Shown: positions 41,663-50,372, numbered from the stretch's first letter. The stretch: DNA of 64,000 nucleotides from Mesorhizobium australicum (GCF_900177325.1 NZ_FXBL01000003.1:62001-126000), one strand, 5' to 3'. Made by a program: numbers and translations. Notes: generated by a model from the sequence alone, not told the origin.

Positions 41663-42241
41663 GTGGAGCGACGAGCACGAGATCTCGAACTGCTCGACCT
41701 GCTTGATGCGCACAAGGGCGTGTCATTCGAGGGCGATGTCTGGCGCATTGTCCGTGAGGAGCGCGAACCGCTGCTCGGTTACCCAGCAGGGGCTCGCTGG
41801 GATCCGGGGGCATTTGATGTGCTCTACACGTCGCTGGAGCGGGAGGGCTCACTTGAGGAAATTCACTTCCATCTCAGCCGCCAGCCCGTCTTTCCGTCCA
41901 AAATTCGATCGGTCCTGCATCGTATTTCGGTTCGCACGCAACGAACGCTGCGGATCGCCAACCTGGCCGAACTCAAGGCGCTCGGTGTCACACCAGAGAC
42001 CTATGGATCTTTGTCTTATGAGCGCACCCAGGAAATCGGCGACGCCGCCGCCTTCCTCGGGTTCGATGGCATTCTCGCACCGAGCGCTCGCTGGCCATGC
42101 CAGAACCTGGTCCTTTTTACCGAGCGCTTTACGCCGGCTGACCTAAATGTGGTCAGCTCGGAACCGGTTGATTGGGACGACTGGAAAAGACGCCGAGACT
42201 CCGAGCGAAAGCGACGCCAGCGCAAAACTGTGCCCGAGTAG
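41663..42241 (+). CDS. RES-domain toxin (NAD-degrading)
   Basis: A 192-residue RES-family protein. Recognisable parts are VWRIVREEREPLLGYPAGARWDPGAFDVLYTSLEREGSLEEIHFHL and the late PCQNLVLF. Known RES toxins degrade NAD+ by phosphorolysis or hydrolysis when free of antitoxin. The start is a GTG 8 bases after the antitoxin stop, with GAGG upstream. It is longer at the C-terminus (a basic KRRRDSERKRRQRK tail) than many homologues. Confidence 0.85.
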   Translation: MERRARDLELLDLLDAHKGVSFEGDVWRIVREEREPLLGYPAGARWDPGAFDVLYTSLEREGSLEEIHFHLSRQPVFPSKIRSVLHRISVRTQRTLRIANLAELKALGVTPETYGSLSYERTQEIGDAAAFLGFDGILAPSARWPCQNLVLFTERFTPADLNVVSSEPVDWDDWKRRRDSERKRRQRKTVPE

Positions 42242-42260
42242 GGCAGGGGAGGGGGCTTTT

Positions 42261-43577
42261 CTACAGCCCCGATGCCTTGGTCAGATTGACCCGAAAGCGA
42301 TCGCGCCGGCGCTGGTACTTTCGAGTCATCTCGGCGCTGGTGTGGCCGAGCTGTTTTTGCACGTAGCGTTCGTCGACCTCGGCCGAAGAGGCGAGGCCTG
42401 ACCGCAGCGAGTGCCCGGCGAACAGCTTTTCGCGCTGGGCCTCGGGCAGATCGCCGCGGACACCGGCGGCGAGCGCGGTACGCTTGACGAGGCGGGCGAC
42501 CTCCTGGTCGTTGAGCCGCTCCGATCCGACAGACTTGCCCTGTCCGATCACCCGGCGGAACAGAGGTCCGTGGACGATACGCGCGAACTTAACCCACGTC
42601 TGAAGTGCCACCAAAGGGCAGGTTGCATCGGATGAGCCGCGCCCGACTTCGACTTCGCGCCAGCCGGTCTTGCCCCGCAGTGTCAGCAGCATGCCTTTGT
42701 CCAGAATTTCCACCCAGCCGGAAGAATCCTCGGTCTGGTCACGACCGACGTCGAGGCCGACGACTTCGGAACGGCGCAGGCCGCCGGCAAAGCCCAGAAG
42801 CAGCATGGCTCTGTCCCGCAGACCGCGCAGGGTGCCGCGGTCAAGCGTTTCCAGCATGGCGATGAGATCCTCTGGCAGTACCGCTTCCTTCTGGCGAGGC
42901 GGGGCGGCGTGCTTGTTGCGAATGCCGGCCATCACGGTGGCGATGTGCCGATCCTTGCGGTCCAGCGTTAGTCCGCGTTGGGAATAGTTCCAGGAGAGGG
43001 AAGAAAGCCGGCGTTCGATCGTCGACACGGAGTTCGGCTTCTTGTCGCCCGTCACGGTCCCGGAGGCACAGGCAGTGATGTAGAGGCCGACGGTTTGCGG
43101 GTCCGCTGGCAAGGTTTCGACACCCTGGCGCCGGCACCAGCTGGCAAAATGCTTCCAGTCCGAGGCGTAGGCACGGCGCGTATTGGTCGAGCTTGCCGCC
43201 TCGATGTAGGATCGCGCCCGATCGGCGAGGTGTTCGAGATGGCCGGGAACGTGCGGTTGTTTGCCGCCAGCGACGACCGGAAGGGGAGGAGGCAAAGCTG
43301 GTCCCGGCTCGTCGGCCGCTGCATCCTCGGAAACCCGGCCCATTTCCATGACGAGGTCGACAATGTCGGGCAGGTCGTCGGGTGCGCCTTGTTGAGACGC
43401 GGTATCGGCCGACCTCCGTGCCATAGGGACATCGTCTTCGGCGGCCGTGCTGTGGGACGGTCCGGAGGGTCGCACGCGGCGATTTTCGGGCTTCTGCTCG
43501 ACGTTTTGGGCTGTCGCTCGCGTTTCATCGGCGGACGACAAGCTATTGATCTGGCGCGAATCATGTTCGGAGTTCAT
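42261..43577 (-). CDS. Tyrosine recombinase/integrase
   Basis: A 438-residue XerD-like recombinase. A 90-residue variable N-terminus precedes the core-binding domain (SYIEAASSTNTRRAYASDWKHFASWCRRQGV). The catalytic domain has R in GGLRRSEVVGLDV, HSLR in FAGHSLRSGLAS, GH in KQLGHTSAEMT and the nucleophile in RKYQRRR. It is divergent from the tniA operon with only 70 bases between, so it may take the resolution role that serine resolvase TniR has in Tn402-type elements. Confidence 0.9.
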   Translation of the reverse strand: MNSEHDSRQINSLSSADETRATAQNVEQKPENRRVRPSGPSHSTAAEDDVPMARRSADTASQQGAPDDLPDIVDLVMEMGRVSEDAAADEPGPALPPPLPVVAGGKQPHVPGHLEHLADRARSYIEAASSTNTRRAYASDWKHFASWCRRQGVETLPADPQTVGLYITACASGTVTGDKKPNSVSTIERRLSSLSWNYSQRGLTLDRKDRHIATVMAGIRNKHAAPPRQKEAVLPEDLIAMLETLDRGTLRGLRDRAMLLLGFAGGLRRSEVVGLDVGRDQTEDSSGWVEILDKGMLLTLRGKTGWREVEVGRGSSDATCPLVALQTWVKFARIVHGPLFRRVIGQGKSVGSERLNDQEVARLVKRTALAAGVRGDLPEAQREKLFAGHSLRSGLASSAEVDERYVQKQLGHTSAEMTRKYQRRRDRFRVNLTKASGL

Positions 43578-43647
43578 TGGCGGATTCTAGCCGAATCACT
43601 GGATTTTTCGTAGTATTCGATCGGACGAACTTTACAGCGAGGCTGCT

Positions 43648-45300
43648 GTGGTTCACGGACCCGACAAGGACACGATCGATGACACCGCCTGGAGCGAGGC
43701 GGTTGCAAGGGAAGTCGTGATCCGAAGGCTTGTGTCGCTCGACAGCCCAGGTCGGGCAGATTTCTTCCGAGCCTGCCATGAACTCGGCCTGAAGCGCACT
43801 CGGCTCTATGAACTGACCAGGGCGTATCAGGAGCATCCCGTCACGAGTTCGCTGCTGCCGCGCCCTGCGGGGACGCGGCAAGGCAGCCGCCGATTGCCGG
43901 ACGAGACCGAAGCCGTGATCGCCGAAGCGGTGCGGGACTTCTACAAGACACGCCAGAAGCCGAGCATCAACCGGCTGCACAAGGAAATCCGCAGACTCTG
44001 CCGGTCGCGTGGCGTGCGCGCACCGTCCTGGCATGCGGTAAAGGCGCGGATCACGGCCATGGATCCTGCCGAACTGACCAAGGCACGGCTTGGCTCGAAA
44101 GCAGCACGTGATCGCTTCCGGCCAGTGCCGGGGGAATATACCGCGGAGTTCGCGTTCGACGTTGTCCAGATCGACCATACGCTGGTCGATGTCATCGTCG
44201 TCGATCGCCAGTATCGTCGGCCGCTGCAGAGGCCATGGTTGACGCTCGCCATCGACATCGCAAGCCGCATGGTTGCCGGGTTTTACCTGACGCTCGAGGC
44301 GCCGTCGACGGTCTCGGTGGCTCTCGCGATCCAGCATATCGTGCAGCCGAAAGAATCATGGCTCGCCGGGCTGGGGATCGATACGGAGTGGCCGATCTCC
44401 GGGTTTCCGGACGCGATTCATCTCGACAACGCCAAGGAATTCCGGTCGCGTGCCCTTCGGCGCGGCGCTGAGGAATACGGCATCGAACTCATCCACCGTC
44501 CGGTCGCCACACCCCACTATGGTGGTCACATCGAACGGCTGATCGGCACCATGATGGGCGCTGTCCATCTTCTGCCAGGCACGACGTTCAGCGACATCGA
44601 CGAGCGCGGCGGCTACGATTCCGCCGCCAATGCGACGATGACGATGGATGAGCTGGAGCGGTGGATGGCGCTCGAGATCATGCGCTACCACGCCGATCGG
44701 CATGGAACGCTTGGAATTCCACCTCTGGCGGCCTGGCATGAGGCCGCGGCCCGTCGTGCCAGACCAGTACGTCATCCCCACGATCTGGCCGGTTTCATGG
44801 TCGATTTCCTTCCCAGCGTCGACCGGTTGGTGCGGCGCGACGGCATTCACCTGTTCGGTCTTCGCTACTGGGATGACGTCCTCAGCATCTGGGCCGGCCG
44901 GCTCGATCGGCCGTTGCCCGTTTCCTACGACCCACGCGATCTTTCGAGGATTTTCGTGCGTGCTCCGGACGGTAAGCGCTGGCCGATCCGCTTTGCCGAT
45001 CTACGACGCCCGCCGATCACGCTTGGCGAACATCGCCGTGCCCGGACCGCCCTGCGGGAGCACGGTCTTGCGCTGGTCGACGAGCAGCTGATCTTCGAGA
45101 CCATCGAGGCGCAACGCGCATTGGTCGATGAAGCGACCTTGCGAACCAGGGCGGCGCGTCAACTGGCGGAAAGGCGCGACCGAGCGCTCGGCGATGCCGC
45201 GTCAAACTCGCCGGTTGCGGCCGAGCCTGCGCAAATCGAGGATGAGCGGCCGATCGACTGGAGCAAGGTCCCCGTCTACGCCGTCGAGGAATGGTCATGA
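43648..45300 (+). CDS. tniA: TniA/TnsB-like DDE transposase
   Basis: A 550-residue transposase of the Mu/TniA/TnsB group. The DDE residues are in AFDVVQIDHTLVDV, IHLDNAKEF and HYGGHIERLIG. A C-terminal Mu-type beta-barrel region follows (FGLRYWDDVLSIWAGR). The start is the GTG at 43648. It overlaps tniB by ATGA, which fits the tniA-tniB-tniQ order. It should bind the transposon ends and carry out strand transfer. Confidence 0.9.
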   Translation: MVHGPDKDTIDDTAWSEAVAREVVIRRLVSLDSPGRADFFRACHELGLKRTRLYELTRAYQEHPVTSSLLPRPAGTRQGSRRLPDETEAVIAEAVRDFYKTRQKPSINRLHKEIRRLCRSRGVRAPSWHAVKARITAMDPAELTKARLGSKAARDRFRPVPGEYTAEFAFDVVQIDHTLVDVIVVDRQYRRPLQRPWLTLAIDIASRMVAGFYLTLEAPSTVSVALAIQHIVQPKESWLAGLGIDTEWPISGFPDAIHLDNAKEFRSRALRRGAEEYGIELIHRPVATPHYGGHIERLIGTMMGAVHLLPGTTFSDIDERGGYDSAANATMTMDELERWMALEIMRYHADRHGTLGIPPLAAWHEAAARRARPVRHPHDLAGFMVDFLPSVDRLVRRDGIHLFGLRYWDDVLSIWAGRLDRPLPVSYDPRDLSRIFVRAPDGKRWPIRFADLRRPPITLGEHRRARTALREHGLALVDEQLIFETIEAQRALVDEATLRTRAARQLAERRDRALGDAASNSPVAAEPAQIEDERPIDWSKVPVYAVEEWS

Positions 45301-46220
45301 GAGGGGAGGGGACATATGAACACCTCGACGAGAGCTATCGCCGCTATGCCGCTTTGCCCGACGAAGAGCGCATTGCCTGGATCAAGGCCGACCGCTGGAT
45401 CGGGTTCGAGCAGGCGGAGGCGGCACTCGTCCGCCTAAATTCCCTACTGGACTATCCGCCACGCGACCGCATGCCCTGCCTCTTGATCTATGGCGACACA
45501 GGCATGGGCAAGACCAAGATCATCCGCAAATTCGAGCGTGCGCATCCGGCCACCTTCTGCCAATCGACCGGCGTTACGACGAGGCCTGTCGTCTTGGCGC
45601 AGGTGCCCTCGGAACCGATCGAGCGCGATCTCTACCGGGAATTGCTGGCCAGCGTGCAAGCCCCGGCGCTCGTCGGCGGCACACTTGCCCGGGAGAAGGA
45701 CATCTGCCGCTCGCTGCTGCGCACCGTCGGCGCCAGGATGATCGTGCTCGACGAGGTCAACGGCATGCTGGCGGGGACCTACCGGCAACAGCGGGTTTTT
45801 CTGAATGCCCTGCGGTTTCTCGCAAATGACCTGAGGGTTCCGCTTGTCTGCGCCGGCACCGATCTGGCGCGACAGGCCTTGCTCACGGACGCGCAACTCG
45901 CCGAGCGCTTCGAGGCGTTTCACCTAAAACCCTGGAAGAACGACCATGCCCTTGCGCGGCTCTTGAAGAGCCTGTCCCGTATCCTGCCCCTGCGCGCGCC
46001 TTCCGACCTCGAAAGCGCCGCGGTTCGTGAGCGGATCCATGTGCTCACCAGCGGCGTCACGGCCCGGATTTTTCGATTGATCGAAACGGCGGCTGAGGAG
46101 GCGATCCGGTCGGGGAGGGAACGGCTCGACCTTGTGAGCTTCGGCGATGATCTCGTGCTGCCGCTTGTGTCGATGACGCAGTCGGCGCGCCGGCGGATGC
46201 CGCAGGCGGCAGTCGGTTGA
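45297..46220 (+). CDS. tniB: TniB AAA+ ATPase
   Basis: A 307-residue AAA+ regulator like TniB/TnsC. Walker A is GDTGMGKT and Walker B is MIVLDEVN; the sensor region is VPLVCAGTDLARQALL. It selects target DNA and activates the transposase. The ATG at 45297 overlaps the tniA stop and has GAGG 7 bases upstream. Its own stop overlaps the tniQ start. Confidence 0.9.
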   Translation: MRGEGTYEHLDESYRRYAALPDEERIAWIKADRWIGFEQAEAALVRLNSLLDYPPRDRMPCLLIYGDTGMGKTKIIRKFERAHPATFCQSTGVTTRPVVLAQVPSEPIERDLYRELLASVQAPALVGGTLAREKDICRSLLRTVGARMIVLDEVNGMLAGTYRQQRVFLNALRFLANDLRVPLVCAGTDLARQALLTDAQLAERFEAFHLKPWKNDHALARLLKSLSRILPLRAPSDLESAAVRERIHVLTSGVTARIFRLIETAAEEAIRSGRERLDLVSFGDDLVLPLVSMTQSARRRMPQAAVG

Positions 46221-47413
46221 TGGGGCCGGGTCGTCTCCCCATGGCGCCGCGGCCCCGTCGTGACGAATTGCTGTCATCCTGGATGGCGCGGGTGGCATGC
46301 CGTTATGGTCTTACAGCGGAAGAGCTGGCGGGCCATTTCGCCGGCGACGGAAACAGCTTTTCCACGCCCACGCCCACGCCCACGACGATCGACGACCGAG
46401 CTCCGACCGTGGATCAGGCTCAGGCATGGGCGCGGGCCTGCGGTGTCGACCCCGAGCGACTGCAGCGTTTGTCGTTGAGCTGGCGCTACCCACTACGAGC
46501 TCGAGCATGGTACGTGAGCAGGGGACCGGAATGGACGCCGTCGATAGTGACCGGGTCGACCCCGGTCTGTCTCGCCTGCTTCGCTGCCGATCAATCCGCG
46601 GGGCGCGACGGCTATTTGCGGGCCGGCTGGATGCTCGCCGAACGTTGCATCTGCCCAACTCATGGCGAGTTGCTGCTCGATCGCTGCCTGTCATGCCACC
46701 GCCGTCTTTCCGTGGCTTTCCGCCTGCTCGACGGTCGCGCGCGGCCTGTTTGCAGCTCTTGCGGCGTGATTTTGGCCGATAGGGGAGGGGAGTGCGACCG
46801 GCACGACCGTAACCTTATGCGGTGGACGCTTGCCGTCCAGCAGCGGATCACCGCAAGCGTCGATCACGAAAATCCCGCGCGGGGGCAGTTCGAGAAGGCG
46901 CTTGCGATGCTTTGGGCGCCGCTCGACCACCCCGCTGCAGCGCGACCCGTGCTGGCGCTTTGGTTCAATGAAGCGGGCTGGCGCTGTCCCTATGATGTCC
47001 GGCATGCCGTCGGCGCCGATGCGCCGGTCGGCCAGTTGCCGGCACGGTGGCGTTTCCTCACGCTGCTTGCCCTCAACGATATCTTCGGCGCCGACCCGCG
47101 CGTTGACGGTACGTCGCCGCCTGCCGCCGCCCACCTGGTGCGGCGGGCCGCGCCACGGCGGGAACGGCTCTCAAGGTCGAGCCGACGGCCGCATGTCCAG
47201 CTACAGAAGCGCTCCTCGGCCGAATACGAGCGCCTGGCGCGTCAAATTCTGGCTGATCCGCGCTGGATCGCCGCCGAAAAGCTGCCACGGCGGAAACGGG
47301 AGCGTGTTCGAGCAGGCCTGATCGATGCCGCGCTTGCCGGGAACGCGGCGGCACTCGGGGCAAGGCTGTCGCCCCGGCCGCGGAGCGACGGGCAGGCGAT
47401 TCAGATATCGTGA
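46220..47413 (+). CDS. tniQ: TniQ target-selection protein
   Basis: A 397-residue TniQ/TnsD-family protein. The family opening PRRDELLSSWMARVACRYGL is followed by zinc-binding cysteine pairs: CLACFAADQ, CICPTHGELLLDRCLSC and PVCSSCG. A PTPTPTPT run near residue 50 is unusual. The protein directs transposition to specific sites. It starts at the ATG overlapping the tniB stop. About 20 bases after its stop, repeats resembling transposase sites begin. Confidence 0.88.
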   Translation: MGPGRLPMAPRPRRDELLSSWMARVACRYGLTAEELAGHFAGDGNSFSTPTPTPTTIDDRAPTVDQAQAWARACGVDPERLQRLSLSWRYPLRARAWYVSRGPEWTPSIVTGSTPVCLACFAADQSAGRDGYLRAGWMLAERCICPTHGELLLDRCLSCHRRLSVAFRLLDGRARPVCSSCGVILADRGGECDRHDRNLMRWTLAVQQRITASVDHENPARGQFEKALAMLWAPLDHPAAARPVLALWFNEAGWRCPYDVRHAVGADAPVGQLPARWRFLTLLALNDIFGADPRVDGTSPPAAAHLVRRAAPRRERLSRSSRRPHVQLQKRSSAEYERLARQILADPRWIAAEKLPRRKRERVRAGLIDAALAGNAAALGARLSPRPRSDGQAIQIS

Positions 47414-47434
47414 GACTACGCGCCGTGTTGCGGA

Positions 47435-47490
47435 GTCTCACAATTCCGACTCAGCCAGTTTCACAATTGCGCTCGAGGAATCTCATAACC
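47435..47490. repeat. Three 22-23-bp-spaced repeats after tniQ (putative transposon end)
   Basis: GTCTCACAATTCCG starts at 47435, GTTTCACAATTGCG at 47458 and the weaker ATCTCATAA at 47480. The spacing of 23 and 22 bases is typical of tandem TniA/TnsB-binding sites at transposon ends. The array ends the tni module. No terminal target duplication could be fixed by eye. Confidence 0.55.
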
Positions 47491-47700
47491 GTGCGCGAGA
47501 TTTCGATCGGAGGCACGATTGACGCCTATTCTGGCGCTCTGCTCGACGAGAGAGGCCATTCCTCGGCAAGGGGTCCGGGAATTGGCCGCAAACCAGGTCC
47601 GCTCAATGAACGCGAATTCTCGTCGATCTGACGCCTAAAGGAGGCTGTCCGGCGATGAAAAACGAGCCACAAAGTGCTGAGATAGGCATCATTCAAATAC

Positions 47701-47725
47701 GAATGATAATGCAACATTATCGTTC
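47701..47725. promoter_or_regulatory. Operator-like inverted repeat before DUF1403
   Basis: GAATGATAATG (47701-47711) and CATTATCGTTC (47715-47725) match at 10 of 11 positions around CAA. The AT-rich sequence, with its ATAATG / CATTAT core, resembles sites of Fur-family metal regulators. A second hairpin GATGGTG / CACCATC follows at 47767-47787. Either could control the DUF1403-scpB pair. Confidence 0.5.
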
Positions 47726-47804
47726 ATTTATGTCAAACGACATGCTGTGCGTTTTTACGCGAAGATGATGGTGTAAAGCGCACCATCGATTTATCATCCA
47801 TTGC

Positions 47805-48758
47805 ATGATTCGAACGGACCCATCGGCCGTTTTCCCACCCTCGCCACCGCGTGTACCCGTGTGGGCACTGCCGGGCGGGCCGGTCGAGCATGACACCGAT
47901 GCCGCCTTTTGTGCCGGCGCCGCTCTGAATTCGCTCGACTTTTTGCTCCGCTCTGACCCCACCTGGGCCGGCGCCTGGCGCCAACGCCTCGCCCTGAAAT
48001 GCGCTTCCGCTGCCGTCCGTCTCGCCGGCCGTTCGGAGGACGAGGCGGCGTTGCGCGACGCCTGGTACCTGCGTCCGTCCGGCAGCGACCCCGGCCCCGC
48101 CGGCAATCTTTTGGCCGCGTGGCGGCAGCTGGCATCACGGGCGCCGGCAATCGATGCGACAAGCCTGGCCGAAGTGGTCAACCTGCTCGGCCTGCGCTGG
48201 GACGATGGTTTTGCCGAGCTTCCGGGCGCGATCGACGAGCTGGCCCGTTCCGGACGGCCGGCACCCTTTGCCGCTGCCGCGATAGCCGGCCGGGTTGTTG
48301 CAGTGTCGCCAGGGGCGGAATTGCTGGCCTGGTGGTGCGCCGATCTTTTGCTGGCGCAAAAGCTGCGCTGGCCAAAGCCGGTGCCGCTGCTGATGGCGCA
48401 GGTTTTTGCGCCGGCGTTTAGGGCGACGGGCCATGGCGCGAAAAGAGTCCGACCGGGAGGAGAAGAAATAGAGCGCGCACTGTGCCTGGCGCTGTCGCAG
48501 GGTGCGGACGATGCTTTGCGACTGGCTTTGGACCTGTCGCGGCGCGCCGAACGACTTGCGGTGGTCGCACCAAAGCTGCGTGCCAAGGGGGCCGGGGAGG
48601 TGATCCGACGTTTGCTGGAGGATGACGCCGTGCCCGGCTCGCTGACAACAAAAGCTCTGTCTCGCTTTGGGGCGCGGCGGCTGTTCGAGCGGCTGCAGAC
48701 ATTCGAGGCGGTGCGAGAGCTGTCCGGCCGCGACTCCTTCCGGCTGTTCGGGCTGTAA
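47805..48758 (+). CDS. DUF1403 family protein
   Basis: A 317-residue, alanine- and leucine-rich helical protein of the DUF1403 family. It has the signature DAAFCAGAALNSLDFLLR and later LLAWWCADLLLAQKLRWPKPVPLLM. Its function is unknown. On rhizobial plasmids it is regularly found directly upstream of an ScpB homologue, as here, where 2 bases separate the genes. The start has no strong ribosome site, but the frame is clean. Confidence 0.85.
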   Translation: MIRTDPSAVFPPSPPRVPVWALPGGPVEHDTDAAFCAGAALNSLDFLLRSDPTWAGAWRQRLALKCASAAVRLAGRSEDEAALRDAWYLRPSGSDPGPAGNLLAAWRQLASRAPAIDATSLAEVVNLLGLRWDDGFAELPGAIDELARSGRPAPFAAAAIAGRVVAVSPGAELLAWWCADLLLAQKLRWPKPVPLLMAQVFAPAFRATGHGAKRVRPGGEEIERALCLALSQGADDALRLALDLSRRAERLAVVAPKLRAKGAGEVIRRLLEDDAVPGSLTTKALSRFGARRLFERLQTFEAVRELSGRDSFRLFGL

Positions 48759-48760
48759 CG

Positions 48761-49444
48761 ATGGTCGAATCCGCCGCACGCAAAGGACAAAAAAATGAGC
48801 AGCCAGCGCTGCTCGACACCGAACTCGAGCACCTGCCGCCGGAGCTGCGCTGGCGCGAATGGATGGGCCGGGTCGAAGCGGTGATCTTTGCCGCCAGTAC
48901 GCCGGTGACCCGCGAGACGCTGGTACGGGTTGTCGGCAGACACTGCAATATCGAGCTGATCATCGACGACATCCGCGCCGAGCTGGCCGGCCGGCCCTAT
49001 GAGCTGGTCTCGGTCGCCGGCGGTTGGCAGCACCGCACCAAAAAGGCCTTTGGCGACGTCATTCGTGCCGCCACAGGCCAGGGTGACTCTTCGCGTCCAT
49101 TGTCCCAGTCAGAGGCGCTGGTCTTAATGTGCATCGCCTATTTCCAGCCGATCACTCGCGGCGAGCTGTCGTCATTCTTCGGCAAGGAGGTGTCACGCGA
49201 CATGATCGGGGTGTTGCGATCGCAGGATTTGATAGCTTCTGGTCCGCGTTCGCCGCAGCCCGGCGCGCCTTACACCTATGTCACCACCAAGGCGTTCCTG
49301 TCGTACTTCGGCTTCGACACGCTCCGCGACCTGCCGGATTTCGAGGCGCTCGAAGATGCCGGATTACTATCCAAGGAAAAGCTGCTCGCAGGCGATATTC
49401 CGGTGGGGCTGCCGAGCGGGGAGGGTGACGATCTAAGCGGATAG
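48761..49444 (+). CDS. scpB: ScpB-like segregation/condensation protein
   Basis: A 227-residue ScpB homologue made of two winged-helix units: RVEAVIFAASTPVTRETLVRVVG, and LIASGPRSPQPGAPYTYVTTKAFLSYFGFDTLRDLPD, which carries the hallmark PGxPxxYxTT. Chromosomal ScpB joins Smc-ScpA kleisin complexes. No scpA or smc is nearby, so this copy may act with DUF1403 or with host Smc. Coupled to DUF1403. A decayed second copy of its C-terminal half lies at 62653-62918. Confidence 0.9.
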   Translation: MVESAARKGQKNEQPALLDTELEHLPPELRWREWMGRVEAVIFAASTPVTRETLVRVVGRHCNIELIIDDIRAELAGRPYELVSVAGGWQHRTKKAFGDVIRAATGQGDSSRPLSQSEALVLMCIAYFQPITRGELSSFFGKEVSRDMIGVLRSQDLIASGPRSPQPGAPYTYVTTKAFLSYFGFDTLRDLPDFEALEDAGLLSKEKLLAGDIPVGLPSGEGDDLSG

Positions 49445-49464
49445 GCTTCGCCCTTCTCCGCAAC

Positions 49465-49989
49465 TCACGTCCAGGACGATTGATCGCGTGGCAAACGATG
49501 ATCGGGATCGTGGACTTCGATCGCATCGCCTGCGACAAGATTGGCTGGAAAGATCACGAGGTTCGTTCCACCGGCATGACGCAGCGACGGAAACAGAATA
49601 CCGCGAAGCCCGGCGGTGATCACCTCGTCCGCCAGCTTCCATGACGGCGGCATCTTCCTATCGATGCGGGCGATCCGGCGCCAGGCACAATCCCATTCGC
49701 TCCAGGGGTCGTCCCAGACATCCGGGTCGAAGCCGTGCGAGAGATCGGCAACCTCGGCCAATGTGACCTTGTAAGCGGCAAGCGTCGCTGGCGGACTGAT
49801 GCTGGCGCCTTGCTTGTACTCCTCAAGTGCCGTCCGTGGTGCCTGCGAAAGATAAAGCGCTTCGACACCCGGCCTGTTGAAGCGGCCACCGTCGATCGCT
49901 GCACCCGCACCGCTAGTCGGCAGAAAGGCCCATTTGGGTGTGAGATAACGGTGGAAGATGTCGTCGGGACCGATGCCGGCGATCTTCAC
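49465..49989 (-). CDS. RES-domain toxin, second copy
   Basis: A 174-residue compact RES protein: IFHRYLTPKWAFLPTSGAGAAIDGGRFNRPGVEALYLS, then ALEEYKQGA, and C-terminal GILFPSLRHAGGTNLVIFP. It is of a different subtype from the toxin at 41663 and closer to standard RES length. Predicted to deplete NAD+. It overlaps its antitoxin gene by ATGA and converges on scpB. Confidence 0.88.
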   Translation of the reverse strand: MKIAGIGPDDIFHRYLTPKWAFLPTSGAGAAIDGGRFNRPGVEALYLSQAPRTALEEYKQGASISPPATLAAYKVTLAEVADLSHGFDPDVWDDPWSEWDCAWRRIARIDRKMPPSWKLADEVITAGLRGILFPSLRHAGGTNLVIFPANLVAGDAIEVHDPDHRLPRDQSSWT

Positions 49990-50372
49990 CCGCGCGCCCC
50001 GTTCTCGAGATCCCGTATGAAAGCCAAGACCGCCTCGACCTGACCGTCGGCGACGAGTTCGGCCGCCGTGCGATGACTATAGTCGGCGATTGGCTCGTTG
50101 CGATACCAGTAGATTGCCTTGTCAACGTCGCCGGTGAGTTCGGTCGCGGCCGAGATCACTTTCACCATCTCGCGCATCCGGCCCTGCAGGCGTTCTGATG
50201 AAGGATTGCGGAGCGTGTTACGGTGGACGCCGGTCAGCTGCGCCAGATTGGCCACCTTCACGCCAAGCGCCTGCGACAGGCGCCTCGGCGAGATATAGGG
50301 CGTACGTGGCTCCTGCAGGCTATCGACAAAGCCGGAGACCATCGCATTGTGAGTCAGCAGGGCTTGGGTCAT
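49986..50372 (-). CDS. Xre/MbcA/ParS-type antitoxin, second copy
   Basis: A 128-residue antitoxin from the ATG at 50372 (MTQALLTHNAM). It has an N-terminal helix-turn-helix (ISPRRLSQALGVKVANLAQLTGVHRNTLRN) and a C-terminal toxin-binding domain with AIYWYRNEPIADYSHRTAAELVADGQVEAVLAFI. GAGG lies upstream. The 245 bases upstream to 50617 should contain its promoter; no gene was seen there. Confidence 0.86.
   Translation of the reverse strand: MTQALLTHNAMVSGFVDSLQEPRTPYISPRRLSQALGVKVANLAQLTGVHRNTLRNPSSERLQGRMREMVKVISAATELTGDVDKAIYWYRNEPIADYSHRTAAELVADGQVEAVLAFIRDLENGARG

Noticed and set aside
47435..47490. Short regularly spaced repeats as a CRISPR array
   Set aside because: The units are about 9-14 bases with 22-23-base periodicity and no spacer/repeat structure; they fit transposase-binding sites better. 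No CRISPR array or cas gene was seen.
47767..47787. GATGGTG / CACCATC hairpin as terminator of the tni operon
   Set aside because: The stem is only 7 bp with no T-run and lies 350 bases after tniQ, closer to the DUF1403 start; function is unclear.
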